NCBI GenBank assembly: GCA_963682055.1
Contig: OY821745.1
Location: forward strand, 10,361,501-10,425,500
Origin: Primula veris
Taxonomy: Eukaryota > Streptophyta > Magnoliopsida > Ericales > Primulaceae
DNA length: 64,000 nucleotides
Reading direction: 5' to 3'
The position numbers and the translations under genes are program-made. Positions 49,381-60,858 of the stretch are shown in pieces. Positions within the stretch are counted from its first letter, which is position 1. Each line of letters starts with the position of its first letter. The notes beneath the pieces are model-generated. The model saw nothing but the letters and a program-made list of their open reading frames with translations. It was not told the origin of the DNA and did not search any database.

Positions 49381-50246
49381 TGTTGGAAAAACCATGATTA
49401 ACATGGTAGTTTCCGAATGTTCACGAGACCATCTTTGAGTCAAGATTTCAAGTGACACCCGTTGTCTTTTGGCACCATACTCAAGACGGTTGAGTAGATG
49501 GTATGACAAGGTTCGTAACGGTATGTCGCATGACCTACTCGGAGAATGGGAGTGAATGGAAATTGGCGTCAAAGAATGGGGTTGAGAAAGAGGAAAACTT
49601 TTAATGCTGAAAAATGGATTTAATGAGGATAACTCATTGGGAATTGTCCCACATTGGAAAATGAAGAGTCATTTTTACAATATATATATATACAAAGCTA
49701 TCCCTTATGGATATTAAGTAGTGCGTCCACATACACATGTGTGTATTGTGTACCACACACGCGCTTGCTCGTCGGCGCGCTTACTTGTCGGGAAAAGCGC
49801 GCCTGTTCGGGAAAAGCGTGCCTGTTCGGGAAAAAATTCCAGCAAAACTGTAACTGTTGCAATAAATATGAATTCATTGCAAAGTTAATACTGCAGTTTT
49901 GAATTTCGAAAACTGACAGTAGTAAAGTGACTTTAATAGTTGAGATACTCAGCCAGACTATAAATAGGCAGACCCCCCACATGTCAAAAACAATATTCTG
50001 AAATAAAATACAACAGCATATATCATCTCTCCAAATCAGCATTACATTTTAGTAAGAGAGAGCCACCCACCAACAGCTCGACCTTGAATTTATATTAATT
50101 TGTCTTGAATTTTAATTAATTGCATTTACTTTCTGCAAGTGTCGGAATTTGTAATAGAGTCACATTCCATTATAGAAATAAAATTGTTTATTTCTTTTTA
50201 GTCCTTGCACTTTAAATTATTGCTTTTACGTACATCAAAACCAACA
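49381..50246 (+). repeat. 5' LTR of copia element 2, with internal deletion
   Basis: It matches the 3' LTR up to GCTCGACCTTGA (about 50082) and resumes at ATTTATATTAAT. About 397 bp present in the 3' LTR (56031-56427) is missing. TATAAATAGG at about 49960-49969 is the promoter TATA box. Confidence 0.9.
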
Positions 50247-50270
50247 ATCTTAACCGATATTTTATTTTTG
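50247..50270 (+). promoter_or_regulatory. Primer-binding region of element 2, not Met-tRNA type
   Basis: AT then CTTAACCGATATT (50249-50261). It is the exact reverse complement of AATATCGGTTAAG at 56123-56135 in the 3' LTR. The matching place in the 5' LTR lies in the deleted part. Confidence 0.6.
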
Positions 50271-50543
50271 GTTTGTGTACTGTTTTATTTTAATTTTTAA
50301 ATTAAAAGGAATAGTGATTCTTCCGCTACAATTCTGGTTTTAGAATATTTGTAGCAAAGAAAAATTCCTAGAATAGTTTTATTCTGATTTTGGTATTTGT
50401 ACCGTTGGTATAAGCTTGAATTAATTTATTTTTTATCTTAATTCTTTTATAGAAATCAAGTTTTCTATACTTGGTGTTTTGTTCAAGAATATTCAAATAC
50501 GCGTATCTTATAGTCTTTTGGTTGTCTTTTCAGAAACCGAAAG

Positions 50544-51690
50544 ATGACGAACGAAAATATCTCTGATCATATTGTCCCTTCGGTGAGTTCGCATGACGTA
50601 GTGGTTGGTGGGAATGTCCATAACACTACGGGCGATGCAAATGTGGGGACTGACACTCCGGCGCATGCTACGGTGGATGCGGCCGCTGCGGCTGCGGCCT
50701 AAGATGATGATACGGCCAAAGCTGCGGCTGCGGCTAAGGCTGCGACATCGGCCAAGGTTGTAGCTGCGGCTGCGGCCAGGGGCAAGGCACCGATGCGTTC
50801 GGCTATGCATGTTTTGCCGACCTCTCATCTGGAGAAGCCGGAAAAGTTTAAGGGTGACAACTTCAAACGTTGGCAGCAAAAGATGTTGTTTTATTTAACA
50901 ACCCTAAACTTAACCCGGTTTCATAAGGAGACTACTCCCATCCTAAGCGAGTACGATCTGGACGAACAGTCGTTCTCGGCGGTTGAAGCATGGAGACATG
51001 CCGACTACATGTGCTAGAACTATATCATGTGTTCTCTAGATGACACCCTATTCAGTGTTTTCGAGCTCAAAGCAACTACAAAGGAGTTTTGGGAGACTCT
51101 AAAAAAAAAGTACAAGGTGAATAACGCTGGCGCAAGAAATTTGTGGTCTTTGACTTTCACGAGTACATGATGACTGATAATAGGAGTGTCACTGAGCAGG
51201 TTGAGGAGCTACAGCTCATATACCATCGCCTTGATGCTGAAAGGCTAGTTATCAATGAACCCTTCCAGGTGGCTCTCATGATTGAGAAACTGCCACCATT
51301 ATGGAAGGAGTTTCAGAACTACCTAAAGCACAAGCGGAAGGCAATGAGTCTGGAGGGGCTCATAGAGAGTTTAAATATCGAGCAGAGCAACCGTCGTTCT
51401 GGAAAGAAATGTGGTATTGCTAGTAGCTCGGTGGCAAAAGCCCAGGTGATTGAGGCCACGCGTGTCAAGCGGAAATGCCCTGACAATGCAGCCAGTGCTG
51501 TTGCTGTAAAGAATTTTGCTGGAACCTGCTTTGTGTGTAATAGGACCAGTCATCGTGACGCAGACTGTTATGACAATAAACGCATTGCTAAGCCCAAACC
51601 CCCACCGAGGAAATTTAAGGGCAAGAGGAAGATGAGGACTCCAGCTCAAGCCAATGTGGCCGAGGGAGTAGAGGATGACATGCATCTCTT
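50544..51690 (+). pseudogene. gag of copia element 2
   Basis: The ATG at 50544 starts MTNENISDHIVPSVSSHD, then an alanine-rich GCG/GCT repeat region. The capsid part has KFKGDNFKRWQQKMLFYL, then after a frameshift DFHEYMMTDNRSVTEQVEEL and EFQNYLKHKRKAM. A zinc knuckle CFVCNRTSHRDADC (CX2CX4HX4C) lies near 51529-51570. Premature stops at 50700-50702 and 51015-51017; a shift of frame between about 51105 and 51143. Confidence 0.88.
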
Positions 51691-54600
51691 TGCGGTGGTC
51701 TCCAAAGTGAACCTTGTGGGAAGCAACCCCAAGGAATGGTGGCTAGATACCGGCGCCACGAGCCACATCTGCTCCAATAAGTAGATGTTCAAGACCTACG
51801 AGGCGGTGGTTGGTGAGACCTACTTCATGGGCAATTCTGCTACTTCCAATGTGGAAGGAAAGGGGACAGTGGTGATGAACATGACCTCAGGAAAAGAGCT
51901 CACGCTGACTGGGGTGCTCCATGTACCAGATATTCATAAGAATCTGGTTTCAGGCTCGGTTATGGTGAAGAAGGGTTTTAAACTAGTTTTTCAATCCAAT
52001 AAAGTTGTAATCACCAAGAATGTTATTTATGTATGTAGGAACTCCAGCTCCTAAGGCTGAGTTCACTAATAAAGGTGCTAAGGCTGAGGCCAGTACCACT
52101 AATGTAATGACTGTTGCCAAGTTGGCCAATAATATTTCAGATTCTGCTTATAATTTTGAGTCATTTCATTTGTGGCATGGTAGATTAGGACATGTGAATT
52201 TTAATTCTATAAAGAAATTAATATCACTGTAACTAATACCAAACTTTGTCTTTAATAAACAACATAAATATGAAATATGTGTAGAAGCAAAGTTAATGAA
52301 ATCATCGTTTCAACATGTTGAACGAGATAGTGAACCTCTTGGTTTGATTCACATAGATGTGTGTGATTTGAAATTTATTCAAACAAGAGGAGGTAAAAGA
52401 TACTTCATAACTTTTATAGATGACTGTACTAGATACTGTTACGTTTACTTAATGAAAAGTAAAAGTGATGCAATAGATATGTTCACTCTATATAAAACTG
52501 AAGTAGAAAATCAACTTAATAAAAAGATTAAAATATTGAGGAGTGATAGAGGTGGCGAATATGAAGCGCCGTTCGCACAAATATGTGCGGAAAGTGGGAT
52601 CATTCATCAAACCACATCTCCATACTCCCCGGAGCAAAATGGAGTTGCGAAGCATAAAAATAGAACGCTCAAGAAAATGATGAATGCGATGTTGATAAGT
52701 TCTAGATTACCCCAGAACATGTGGGGGGAAGCATTGCTTTCCGCTAACTATGTTTTAAACAAGTTACCACATAAGAAGCGAGACAAACCACAGTACGAAT
52801 TATGCAAATATCATCAATCTAGCTATAAGAACCTGAGGGTTTGGGAATGTCTTGCTAAGGTTCTAATCTCCGCTCATAAAATGATGAGAATTGGTCCGGA
52901 GACAGTGGACTGCGTGTTCATTCGATATGCACAAAATAGCAGTGCGTATCTGTTTCTTATACACAAGTCGGAAAATCTCGATGTGCACGTAGATACGATA
53001 ATTGAAAGGCGAGAGGCTTATTTCTTTGAGGATATCTTTCCCCGCAGAATGCCAGCACCTGTACAGACTCAAGAGTTGAACAGTGATGGAAATGTGGGGG
53101 CAAGTGAACCGTCAGAGAAAGAAGAAAAGGAAGAGCCTCGACGAAGCAAAAGGGTGAGGAAGGAAACTTCCTTTGGGCCTGATTTCGTAACCTTCATGAT
53201 AGAAGGTGAACCGGTGACATATCAACAGGCTATGTCAACACCGGATTCCCAATATTGGGAAGAAGCAATCAATAATGAGATTGAATCGATTATGCAAAAT
53301 CACATTTGAGAACTGGTGGATCCTCCACAAGGATGCAAACCCCTAGGTCACAAGTGGATCTTCAAGAGGAAGTTAAAGGTTGATGGCACGATCGAGAAGT
53401 ACAAGGCAAGACTTGTAGTCAAAGGCTTCAGGAAAACTGAAGGTGTCGATTATTTCGACACATACGTTCCTGTCTCGAGGAAGACGTCGATTCGGATCGT
53501 CATTGCTCTCGCGGCATTGTTTGATCTGGAAATACATCAAATGGATGTAAAAATGGCTTTTCTAAATGGAGAATTAGAAGAGAAAATTTATATGGAATAA
53601 CCTGAAGGGTTTGTGGTTCCAGGGAAAGAGCACATGGTGTGCAAACTTGTAAAGTCTCTGTATGGACTCAAACAAGCACCCAATCAATGGTGCAAGAAAT
53701 TTGATAGAATCATGCTATCAAATGGCTTTCGCATAAATGAGTGTGACAAATGTGTCTACATGAAAGGAAGTGAAAAATACTGTGTAGTAGTCTGCCTTTA
53801 TGTGGATGACATGATTATAATAGGGAGTACTGATAAGATCAACTCCACTAAGAAAATGTTGTCGCATCATTTCGATATGAAAGACCTAGGTATAGCTGAC
53901 ATTATACTTGGTTTGAAAATCACCAAGACGTCAGAGGGATATGCCCTGTCGCAAGGTCATTATGTTAGACAAACACTTGACAAATTTGACAGTGGTAGTA
54001 AGGCAATGTCAAGAACTCCAATTGAGTTCAACTGTAGCCTGAAAAAGAATTTTGGCAAAAGTGTGACACAATTGGAATTCTCTAGGATCATAGACAGTCT
54101 CATGTATGTGATGAACAGTACTAGACCTGATATAGCCAACTCAGTAAGCAGACTGAGCAGGTATACCAGTAATCCGAATGAGGAGCACTGGAATGCCATA
54201 ATAAAGATTCTCAGGTATATGAGATATACAGCCGATTATGGGCTGCACTATACCAGATATCCAGCAGTACTGGAAGGGTATTCAGATGCCAACTGGATAT
54301 CAGACTTTAACAGCACAAGATCCACGAGTGGATATGTGTTTGTAATGGGAGGTGATGTCGTGTCTTGGAGATCCTCCAAACTTGCATCACAAGGTCAACT
54401 ATGGAATCAGAATTCATAGCTTTGGACCTGGCGACTGAAGAGGCAGACTGGCTGAGAAGCTTCTTGGAAGTGATTCCAATGTGGGCAAAACCTGTTCCCA
54501 TGATAAGTATGCATTGCGATAGTCAATCAGATATTGTGCGGGCTCAGGCCCATATGTATAATAGAAAGTCTCGACATATACGTCGGAGACATAAATCCGT

Positions 54601-54757
54601 AAGAGAATTGTTAGCTAACGGTGTTGTATCATTAGATTTTGTGATATCAAAAGATAACATTGCGGATCCATTTACAAAGGGCTTGACTCAAGAGAGAGTC
54701 GAAGCGTCATCGAACGGAATGGGATTGAAGTCCATTAAATTGGTAGCCTCCCCATAG
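51691..54757 (+). pseudogene. pol of copia element 2 (protease, integrase, RT, RNase H)
   Basis: The aspartic protease shows WWLDTGATSHIC (about 51738-51773). The GAG-pre-integrase motif HLWHGRLGHVNF lies near 52170-52200. The integrase core has [22 protein letters not shown] and [10 protein letters not shown] (52340-52640), compatible with a DDE triad. RT has [28 protein letters not shown] and [10 protein letters not shown] (53350-53830). RNase H has GYSDANW (about 54277), STSGYVF and MESEFIAL. It ends at 54757. Premature stops at 51782, 52230, 53307 and 53598; frame shifts near 52040 and 54383. Confidence 0.92.
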
Positions 54758-55313
54758 GAAACCCAACCCAGATGGGATTTACCTGCTGGGTTCAATGGGA
54801 AACTGAACTGTGGGGGCAGCCGAACAAAACACTCGAGAACCTATAGTTCCCAGCCCAATTTGTGATGAAAGAGTGATAGACATGTACCATAGTAAGGGTG
54901 AGCATGTGGCTCTTAATGATCCAAGTATCTCGAAGGTCGAGTAAGGTAAGTCAGGACACCTTCTACTTGGAACCACCTATAACGAGTGTGTAAAGCCGGT
55001 ACCATGTGATGAGCATGGGCTAAATCACTAGAGCACTCAGTTGAACGTGCCAAGGCAGTCCAGGTCAAATATGGACAACAACTAAAGGGCTTAGTACGTG
55101 GGTAGAGAGGGCACTGTGCGGCTGCCATTCTGGGATACACAAACCTTAATGGTTCAAGGCTTTACAGCTACCTAATAACAGTATTCTGTGTGGAACTCCG
55201 CTACGGCAGGTTCAAGACGCGCGCTACCTGACCTTAGACAGTGAACTTTTGTGGTTCTCTTGTTTGCATTTTAGGACATGGGCTTTTAAGCCAATTGCAT
55301 TCATGTGGGAGAT

Positions 55314-56587
55314 TGTTGGAAAAACCATGTTTAACATGGTAGTTTCCGACTGGTCACGAGACCATCTTTGAGTCAAGATTCCAAGTGACAGCAGTTGACT
55401 TTTGGCACCATACTCAAGACGGTTGAGTAGATGGTATGACAAGGTTCATAACGGTATGTCGCATGACCTATTCGGAGAATGGGAATAAATGGAAATTGAC
55501 GTCAAAGAATGGGGTGAAGAAAGAGTAAAACTCTTAATAATGGAAAATGGGTTTAATGAGGATAACTCATTGGAAATTGTCCCACGTTGGAAAATGAAGA
55601 GTCATTTTTACAATATATATACAAAGCTATCTCTTATGGATATTAAGTAGTGTGTCCACATGCATATGTGTGTATTGTGTACTACCCACGCGCTTGCTCG
55701 TCGGCGCGCTTGCTCGTGGGCACGCTTACTCGTCGGGAAAAGCGTGCCTGTTTGGGACGAGCGTGTCTGTTCGGAAAAAGATTCCAGCAAAGTTGTAACT
55801 ATTGCAATAAATATGAATTCATTGCAAAGTTAATACTGCAGTTTTGAATTTTGAAAACTGACAATAGTAAAGTGACTTTAATGGCTGAGATACTCAGCCA
55901 GCCTATAAATAGGCAGACCCCCCACAGGTCAAAAACAACATTCTGAAATAAAACACAGCAGCATTTATCATCTCTCCAAATCAGCATTACATTTTAGTAA
56001 GAGAGAGCCACCCACAACAGCTCGACCTTGACTCGTCGTCAGTTTCCGACGAGTCATCTGAGACGTTGTACTTTGGGATCGAAGCACCAAACATAACCAG
56101 AAACCTCAAAGGTGGTTAGGCGAATATCGGTTAAGGGCAGACTGTTAAACAGTCGTCACGTCTATTTATTTTCCTGCATTTTTTATTCTGTCTTTACATT
56201 TCTGTAATTTTATATTCTGTATATTTCAATTATGTAATTTCTATTCTGTTATGTAATTTAATTTCCAGTCCTGTAATTTTATTTAATTCTAGAAACATTC
56301 CAGCAGTTTAGTAATTATACTATTCTGTCTAGCAGTTTTTTTTAATTAACAAACAGTCCAGCAGTTTAGTTTTATACTATACTGTCTGACAGTTTTATTT
56401 AATTACAAACCAGTCCAGATGTTTAATAATTTATATTAATCTGTCTGGAATTTTAATTAATTGCATTTACTTTCTGCAAGTGTCGGAATTTGTAATAGAG
56501 TCACATTCCATTATAGAAATAAAATTGTTTATTTCTTTTTAGTCCTTTCACTTTAAATTATTGCTTTTACGTACACCAAAACCAACA
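55314..56587 (+). repeat. 3' LTR of copia element 2, full length
   Basis: TG...CA, 1274 bp. TATAAATAGG at about 55906-55915. The block 56031-56160 (CGACGAGTCA, GACGTTGTAC, GGGATCGAAG) is shared with the LTR of element 1 and includes AATATCGGTTAAG at 56123-56135. Downstream are repeated CCAGCAGTTTAGT units (about 56300-56410). Confidence 0.92.
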
Positions 56588-57892
56588 TTATTCATATATT
56601 TGTATTATAAGTACACTTATTTTCTATATTTTAATTGCATTACGCGTCACACATGCAACGCATGGAACACGATTACTAGTTTATATATATGTCATTTGTT
56701 ATATTTTAAAATACAAATACTATACATTAATATTCCCCTGCTTGTTAAACAAATCACGCACAATCAGAGCTATATATGAATTAGTACTTCCCTTTTTCAC
56801 TGTTAAAACATAGTAGTAGGCTACAAACTCACGCCCTCGTCTTCGTCTTCGTATTCGTCTGCCCTCCCTCAAACGCTCCGGCTTCCACTCTCTTACCATC
56901 TCAGGACTCGTTATCTCTTACTCTCGTCTATTATTTGTAAGTTTAATCAGGGTTTTTTTTGTATACAAATTGATATAATGTATATAACTTTTTTTTAATA
57001 AGCACCGGGCCATCTTTTATAAAATAACCAAAAGTCTTACAATCAAACCCATCTAGGAAATTACAATCGGAGACCGGTAACCCAAAACAATTACAAAAAA
57101 CTGGGGAAAACGCTTTAATTGAAAATTTATTTTGGCAACTTTTCTAATGCGACCCTCAACTCTTATCTTATTAATTGATATAATGTATATAACTTGTTTA
57201 TTTAAGAAAATCAATACTTTAGTTGCCCAATTACTTGGATACTCAAATTATTTGTTATCTGATTGCTATTTTTTTTTTCTATTTCCAACTTGTTATAATT
57301 ATATAGACTTTGTTTGGTTTTTGATTATGATTATATGAACAAACTTAATTAACAACTAATTAATTTCTAATATAGAAGGACAAACATGGGTAGTATTTTA
57401 CATAATTGGGCAAACATGGTAGTCTACTTTTGAAGATTGTGAAAACTTGACTTCGGAACGAATGAGTAATGAATGGTTGAGTAATAGTTTGCTTGTTTAT
57501 ATTGAGAAATATATTTCTAGTAGTTTAGCTATCGAGTTTATCATTAATCTCTTTCTAATAATGGGTAAACGGAGAGATCGCTTGTAATTTCGGGTTTTTA
57601 ATTTGAGAGCTATTATTTATCGATTTTTTTAAAGTTATGGTAATTATGCGTTTTTTATTTTGGATTATGCCCCTACTGACTCGAATTTCTGCCTCCGTCC
57701 CTGATTGGGCTTACATCCACACATTTTATATGTCCACTCGTAATACCCTTGAAATGTCGGGTCACGAGTGAGGTAGAGTGTTAAAATAATTATCACATAT
57801 CGACTAGAATATGATCTAGCATGTCATTTATAATGAGTTGCTCGTATTTACCATTACGAGACATTTTAATGATAAGGTATAGGAGTTTAACA

Positions 57893-58225
57893 CACTTTTT
57901 CTGACCAATTTAAGTCTATTGTATCTTTGGTTTAGTTTAATTATAATGTTCTTTTTGAAAAGTAGCATGTAGGTATTAAAAAGTCCAAAACTTGAGAAAT
58001 CTATCAAATGTTTCTTTACAGTCGTATATTATTAGATTAATCATGCTGCGACGATAGTAAATATAATCTTGTGAACCGGGTCTAAATCCAATAGCTAAAA
58101 CTCATGTTGTTACTTGTTAACAAACCGTTTATCAAAAATGCGTCGTTCTAAAACCAGTGTTCGGTTCGTACTCGTTCATTTACCGACGAACTTGAACTTA
58201 ACATTCTTAGTAAACGAACGAAATG
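57893..58225 (-). repeat. Duplicated unit, copy B, right part
   Basis: Colinear with 44415-44650 of copy A: GCATGTAG, TTTACAGTC, ATGCTGCG(A/G)CGAT, GCTAAAACTCATGTTGTTA, AAAACCAGTGTT(C/T)GGTTCGT and AACTTAACATTCTTA are shared. It joins to 48930 once the TRIM nest is removed. Confidence 0.75.
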
Positions 58226-58316
58226 ATTTAAGCGGCAAGTTTGTTTGTTTGGTTCATTTCCAACCCTGGATTATAGATTATAATCAACGAGATGTTATGT
58301 ATATGTACGAAATAGG

Positions 58317-58976
58317 CAGGGCCGGTTTTGAGCCTAGGCTCAAGAGGCAAGGGCCTATGTGTCCCAAAAACCGACTTATTTTTAGAGGATCATTTTCAGA
58401 TATTTATGTTTTGTATAATTGTTTTATTAATTATTTACAATAGATGTTGAAGTAAAAATGGTTACAATTGTAGAATTAATAATACCGGTTCACTACGACC
58501 CATGTTCGAACCTTCCTCTCCATATTTCTTTTTGTTTAATTTTTACATAACTAATTATATGTGTGAAACTCATAGTTTGAGTTGATATTTTTTCTGGTCT
58601 TATATATTAAATGTACCTGGAAAATGTACATAACTAATTATATGTGTGAAAATCATATTTTGAGTTGACATTTTTTCTGGTCTTATATATTAAATATAGC
58701 TGAAAAATGTAATAATATTTTTTTAAAATTAACATACTTTGTTCTTTTTTTTTCTAGTATGATTTTGATTTCGGATTTTTTTGATAAAATTTGTATAAGA
58801 TATTATTTTTAATTATTGTATACTTGATTATGTTTAAATCGTATTTTGATAAATTTGAGCTAAATATTTTATCATTTATTTATCTTTTGTATCTCTAAAT
58901 TTAATGCTATTTTACAACGAAAAATGCCCCATTTTTTAAGTGGCGTAGAGCCCCAAAAACTCTGCATCCGGCTCTG
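58317..58976. mobile_element. Non-autonomous hAT-like element, 660 bp
   Basis: The ends are CAGGGCCGGTTTTGAGCC and, on the other strand, CAGAGCCGGATGCAGAG. The 8-bp flanks GAAATAGG (58309-58316) and CAAGTAGG (58977-58984) match at six of eight bases. A direct repeat of about 100 bp lies inside (about 58550-58620 and 58625-58705, ACATAACTAATTATATGTGT). No transposase frame. Confidence 0.72.
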
Positions 58977-60858
58977 CAAGTAGGTAAATAGGTATGAAGT
59001 TTGAAAAGAATGTTATGCATGGTCGGCCCTAGCGATATCCAAACTAGATTTGGGTTTTTCAATTTTTTTTACGGGAGAGGAATAAAGACACAGGAGGATG
59101 ACGATAGTAGGTTTTGTTTGTTTTGTTTATTTAAGTTTTTGGAACTACACAGCATTCCCTATTATTTAAAGGTTAAAATTTTATGAAACAACCCCTGGAT
59201 ATAACTATTGACATAAAAAGTGACTCCAAATCTAAATCATATAACTTTTGAATCATATAAAAGTTTAAAAAGAATGATATGAAGTTCGACAAAAGAGTAT
59301 GAACAATAAAAAAAGGTGCACATTTGGTAATGTTTGTAACGTCATATTAACGTTTTTTTCATATGTATTCGTAATTTTTTTTCAATTTTTTTCTTAAATC
59401 AACGTTTTGTTTTATTTCTAAAGTGTTTTTTTTAAAAAGGGTAAATTTTAACTTTTTTATATTTTTTTGGTTATTTTTTTATTGTTTATTTTGACAATTT
59501 ATAAGGTAATAATATTAATAAATATCCAAAAAATAAAAAGTCAAATTTTACCGATTTTTTTTACAAAAAACTTTAGAAATAAAATAAAAGGTTCATTAAG
59601 AAAAATAAATCAATTTTTCTTTACAAATAAATATGAAAAAAGCGATAACATGATCATACAAAAATGATCAAATGTCCTCCCATGACAAGAATACTATGAA
59701 GTTATTAAAAAAACATGAAGTGTGACAAAAGTGAGACGAGGGTTAAAGCCGCTTATCAGTAAAAATAAAATATCAATAATAAATTCGCTCTTCGGTTAAA
59801 AAAAGTTTTCCGGTGAGATACTTTTAAACATTTTAGGTTTTATTAAAGAGAAAATTAGCATTTTTTTTTAGGGAATGCTACCTTTTTGGTAATAAATAAT
59901 TTGAATTTTAAAATATACTGTATATTTTTAGTAATGTAGTTTGTGTAATAGAATCAATTTTCAAGTACAAATTTTTCTTTTAATTAAACACACACACTTT
60001 ATTTAACATAAACGGGTCATAACCGAGTTACAACAGATAAAACAAATACAACAGGAAAAAAAAAACCAAACCAACAAACAGGCTTCAGATAAATTACAAA
60101 CACCATACGACTTAATCAACTAGTCAGAAATAAACTGATTCTAAAAGAAACTATAAGAAAGTAGGACTGCTAACAACCAGACTTTTGATATGTTACAACG
60201 ATCATACGACCTAACCAACTGCTCGAAATAAAACTGATCTAAAGGACACAATAAGTAGCTAACACAAGTACTCATTTAGCTTGCACTCTTCAAACCAATC
60301 CCCACTCTCAATCCCCATTATTTGGCGAGAAATCTCCATAACCATATAAATCTTCCTCAAGTTTAGAAGGAACAAAATAAATCGTGCACTAGAAAAAAAA
60401 GTGATTAGTAAAAATAAATGAAACCTTTGCATCAGTAAATCATCGGTTAATTTTTTTTTATAGTACCAATAATAATATATAAAAAATCCTCTCGAGTGCA
60501 TTGGAACTGGAATAAAGACACAATTATAAAATAGATATGGAGTGATGGACCCTAATTTAGATACGGCGTCAAAACCATTTAAAAGTTTTTACAAGACTGT
60601 TTTCAAATGATCATTGTCAACAATGGTGATTTCATCACGATTGTCATCATGAAGAAGAGAGAGATTTTAGAGACAGAAATCGAAAGAGGGAAAATCAGAT
60701 ATTTGATTAATCAGTTATTCAGTTACACGCAGCTCATGTATATATAGATGTTTACATATTACAAATCAGTATTCATAGTTTCAACTGTCTATCACTTATG
60801 GTACAACAGAATAGGAAAGTAAACAACTAAGGACATAAACATATGAAATGTAACAAAT
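58977..60858. other. Intergenic, nothing firm recognised
   Basis: Very AT-rich. About 59013-59060 begins with a GTCGGCCCTAGC word like one end of a hAT-type element. A minus-strand frame 60390-60259 reads KIYMVMEISRQIMGIESGDW, then FEECKLNEYLC and a stop, after an acceptor-like TTTTTCTAG. It may be a last exon relic, but I do not recognise it. Confidence 0.4.

Larger units (their letters stand above)
49381..56587 (+). mobile_element. Ty1-copia LTR retrotransposon 2 (Tork-like), inside the hAT-like element
   Basis: The LTRs are 49381-50246 (866 bp) and 55314-56587 (1274 bp), TGTTGG...CCAACA. The flanks are TTATC (49376-49380) and TTATT (56588-56592). The purine tract GTGGGAGAT stands before the 3' LTR. 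Gag, protease, integrase, RT and RNase H occur in copia order. Six premature stops and three frameshifts make it inactive. About 15 differences in the first 250 bases of the LTR pair suggest an old insertion. The RNase H/C-terminus is of the Tork type, by recollection of family sequences. Confidence 0.93.
49080..57703. mobile_element. hAT-like DNA element inside the TRIM
   Basis: The ends are CAGAGGCGGAGGGA (49080) and, on the other strand from 57703, CAGGGACGGAGGCA (12 of the 14 bases shared or nearly so). The flanking 8 bp are GTTGGGGT (49072-49079) and ATTGGGCT (57704-57711), a decayed 8-bp duplication. Removing the copia element leaves about 1.4 kb (49080-49380 plus 56588-57703) without a transposase, so it is non-autonomous. 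Confidence 0.7.
48934..57892 (+). mobile_element. TRIM retrotransposon, interrupted by the nested elements
   Basis: Two 114-bp LTRs (48934-49047 and 57779-57892) both begin TGTT, contain CATCGACTA or CATATCGACTAGAATATGATC (in pieces: ATCGACTA, AATATGATCTA) and ACATTTTAATG, and end in TTTAACA. The bases after the left LTR, TGTTATCAGAATGG (49048-49061), are a worn Met-tRNA primer site. The short interior includes GCGATGTTGGG, the join where the hAT-like element entered, then ATTGGGCTTACATCCACAC and TCGGGTCACGAGTG. The flanks are CATTT (48929-48933) and CACTT (57893-57897). Without its insertions the element is about 335 bp, a size typical of TRIMs. Confidence 0.8.
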
